Of a stretch of DNA of 7,296 bases, positions 6,371-7,296 are shown piece by piece. A model generated the notes under the pieces. It did not search any database. It worked only from the letters and a program-made list of their open reading frames with translations, and had not been told where the DNA came from. The stretch's first letter is position 1; the number at the start of each line of letters is the position of its first letter. The translations under genes and the position numbers were made by a program. This DNA comes from Thermoplasmata archaeon (GTDB taxonomy: Archaea; Thermoplasmatota; Thermoplasmata; SG8-5; JAGLSY01): NCBI GenBank assembly GCA_023137005.1, contig JAGLQE010000261.1, positions 1 to 7,296 of the forward strand. Reading direction: 5' to 3'.

Positions 6371-6378
6371 TTTTTTAT
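6371..6378 (+). promoter_or_regulatory. Candidate TATA box for the isochorismatase-family gene
   Basis: TTTTTTAT is centred about 30 nt before the ATG at 6405 and about 92 nt before the TTG at 6467. The spacing predicts a leaderless message starting at or near 6405, not at the TTG. Confidence 0.4.
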
Positions 6379-6466
6379 CCGGCCTGCATTCACCTGACTG
6401 AGCAATGTTTTTAAGTTTCCAGCTCCAAAAACCAGGAAACCATGGACTGGTGATAATATAGGCGAA

Positions 6467-7162
6467 TTGGAATTCGGATCAGATGAGGGCGATTATGCCA
6501 CACCCCAGAACATAGAGTACAAGGCAATGGGCTGGCTGGATGAGCTTGAAGCATACTGCTTGGCCAAGAAGAGGTTCGAGCCCCGGGTGAAGGACATGGC
6601 CCTGCTGGTAATAGATGCCCAGGATTTCTTTGTGAACCCAGACTCCCATGCCTATGTGCTGGCCTCAAGGGGCATAATGCCGAATATCAAGAGGCTGATA
6701 GACAAGTTCAGGGAACTGGGACAACCAGTTATCTTCACACGCCATGCTTACCTGGATGATGAGGACCCGGGGATCATGAACCTTTGGTGGGGAGACAGTA
6801 TCCGGGATAGCGACCCGCTATCGCAAGTAAGTCAGGAACTTGCCCCCAGGCCCGATGAGACGGTCATCAGGAAAACAAGGTACTCGGCCTTCATCGGAAC
6901 GGGTTTGGAGGCTATGCTTCGCGAGAGGGGCATTGACACCATCCTCATTACCGGAGTGGTCACTCACCTATGCTGTGAATCCACTGCACGAGAAGCTTTC
7001 ATGAAGGATCTGGAGGTTTACATGGCCATTGACGGGACCGCGTCCTACTCTGAGGAATTACACATGTCATCATTGAGAACACTGGCCAATGGTTTTGCCA
7101 TACCCATGACCACACAGGAGATGATGGTCAGGCTGACGGACAATAATGGGGGGATTGAATAA
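6467..7162 (+). CDS. Isochorismatase-family cysteine hydrolase (5' end uncertain)
   Basis: These 231 codons encode a cytosolic alpha/beta hydrolase of the isochorismatase superfamily. The catalytic triad is visible: D50 in [11 protein letters not shown]136 in [10 protein letters not shown] and C169 in [17 protein letters not shown]. The nicotinamidase zinc motif (D-x-H after the first strand) is absent, so a nicotinamidase is unlikely. The true substrate is unknown; these enzymes hydrolyse amides or vinyl ethers. The only in-frame start is a TTG without a good ribosome site, about 65 nt beyond where the TATA-like box predicts the transcript to begin. The frame stays open upstream to 6398 and reads plausibly as protein ([23 protein letters not shown]). 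An ATG at 6405 is out of frame by one base at a T5 run. The stop overlaps the next gene by one base, so both are probably one operon. Confidence 0.85.
   Translation: MEFGSDEGDYATPQNIEYKAMGWLDELEAYCLAKKRFEPRVKDMALLVIDAQDFFVNPDSHAYVLASRGIMPNIKRLIDKFRELGQPVIFTRHAYLDDEDPGIMNLWWGDSIRDSDPLSQVSQELAPRPDETVIRKTRYSAFIGTGLEAMLRERGIDTILITGVVTHLCCESTAREAFMKDLEVYMAIDGTASYSEELHMSSLRTLANGFAIPMTTQEMMVRLTDNNGGIE
7148..7154 (+). promoter_or_regulatory. Ribosome binding site of the flavoprotein gene
   Basis: GGGGGGA lies 7 nt before the ATG at 7162, inside the end of the preceding gene. This supports coupled translation. Confidence 0.5.
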
Positions 7163-7296
7163 TGCTCGACGCAGTCATAATAGGAGCTGGCCCAGCCGGG
7201 ATTGCCTCGGCCATCTATCTGAAAAGAGCGGGATTGGATATCTGCATTTTGGAAAAGAAAAGGGTAGGTGGACTACTCCACAATGCCCATCTCGTC
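7162..7296 (+). CDS. Thioredoxin reductase-like FAD/NAD(P) oxidoreductase, N-terminus only
   Basis: Only the first 45 codons are present; the gene continues past the window. The protein opens with a hydrophobic strand and the dinucleotide-binding motif GAGPAG (residues 8-13). This leads into [16 protein letters not shown], where the acidic residue closes the FAD ribose site, and then VGGLL. This is the standard start of pyridine nucleotide-disulfide or thioredoxin reductase-type flavoproteins. The CxxC redox pair and NAD(P) domain lie outside, so a true thioredoxin reductase cannot be told from a related oxidoreductase. The ATG overlaps the stop of the hydrolase gene (TAATG), indicating the same operon. 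Confidence 0.82.
   Translation, partial: MLDAVIIGAGPAGIASAIYLKRAGLDICILEKKRVGGLLHNAHLV

Noticed and set aside
6411..6668. Minus-strand frame of 85 codons opposite the hydrolase gene
   Set aside because: It is antisense to the conserved N-terminal part of the isochorismatase-family protein and is Pro/Ser/His-rich without domain features.
1..7296. CRISPR array, tRNA/rRNA genes, insertion sequences
   Set aside because: No regularly spaced direct repeats, no cloverleaf or conserved rRNA segments, and no transposase-like reading frame were seen on either strand.

Overview
The window reads as chromosomal DNA from an anaerobic archaeon, most likely a euryarchaeon of the Thermoplasmata/Thermoplasmatota type. 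This comes from gene content and signals, not from a database search. There is a tungsten-type aldehyde ferredoxin oxidoreductase. AT-rich boxes resembling archaeal TATA elements sit about 35-45 bases before several start codons. Ribosome sites match the archaeal GGAGGTG pattern (GAGGTG, GGAGTG). Intergenic DNA is much more AT-rich than the genes.

Left part (1-2250): two tandem, leftward, clearly paralogous genes each fuse an N-terminal CheY-like receiver domain to a C-terminal hemerythrin-like (HHE) di-iron domain. All six expected iron ligands are present in both copies. The copy at 1113-2096 has a degraded receiver active site, while the copy at 24-1001 is canonical. Each has its own TATAAGG box. 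These genes are the most unusual content of the window.

Middle (2248-3820): a leftward homoserine dehydrogenase gene (threonine/methionine branch) follows a 164-bp intergenic region with two notable inverted-repeat structures. One is a 16-bp palindrome on the predicted promoter. The other is a nested, roughly 93-nt foldable structure of unknown role. Next is a small leftward gene of about 76 codons and unknown function. Its upstream region shares a near-identical 17-18 bp element with the first receiver-HHE gene.

Right part (3819-7296): a leftward two-gene operon encodes an aldehyde ferredoxin oxidoreductase followed, 4 nt after its stop, by a 2H-phosphoesterase (2'-5' RNA ligase-like) protein. 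Divergent from it, a rightward pair encodes an isochorismatase-family cysteine hydrolase and, overlapping by one base, the start of a thioredoxin reductase-like flavoprotein cut by the window edge. The hydrolase reading frame runs upstream of its only in-frame start (TTG). It would join a well-placed ATG if a T5 run had one more T, so its 5' end may carry a frameshift or a base-count error.

No rRNA, tRNA, CRISPR array, insertion sequence or transposase was seen.
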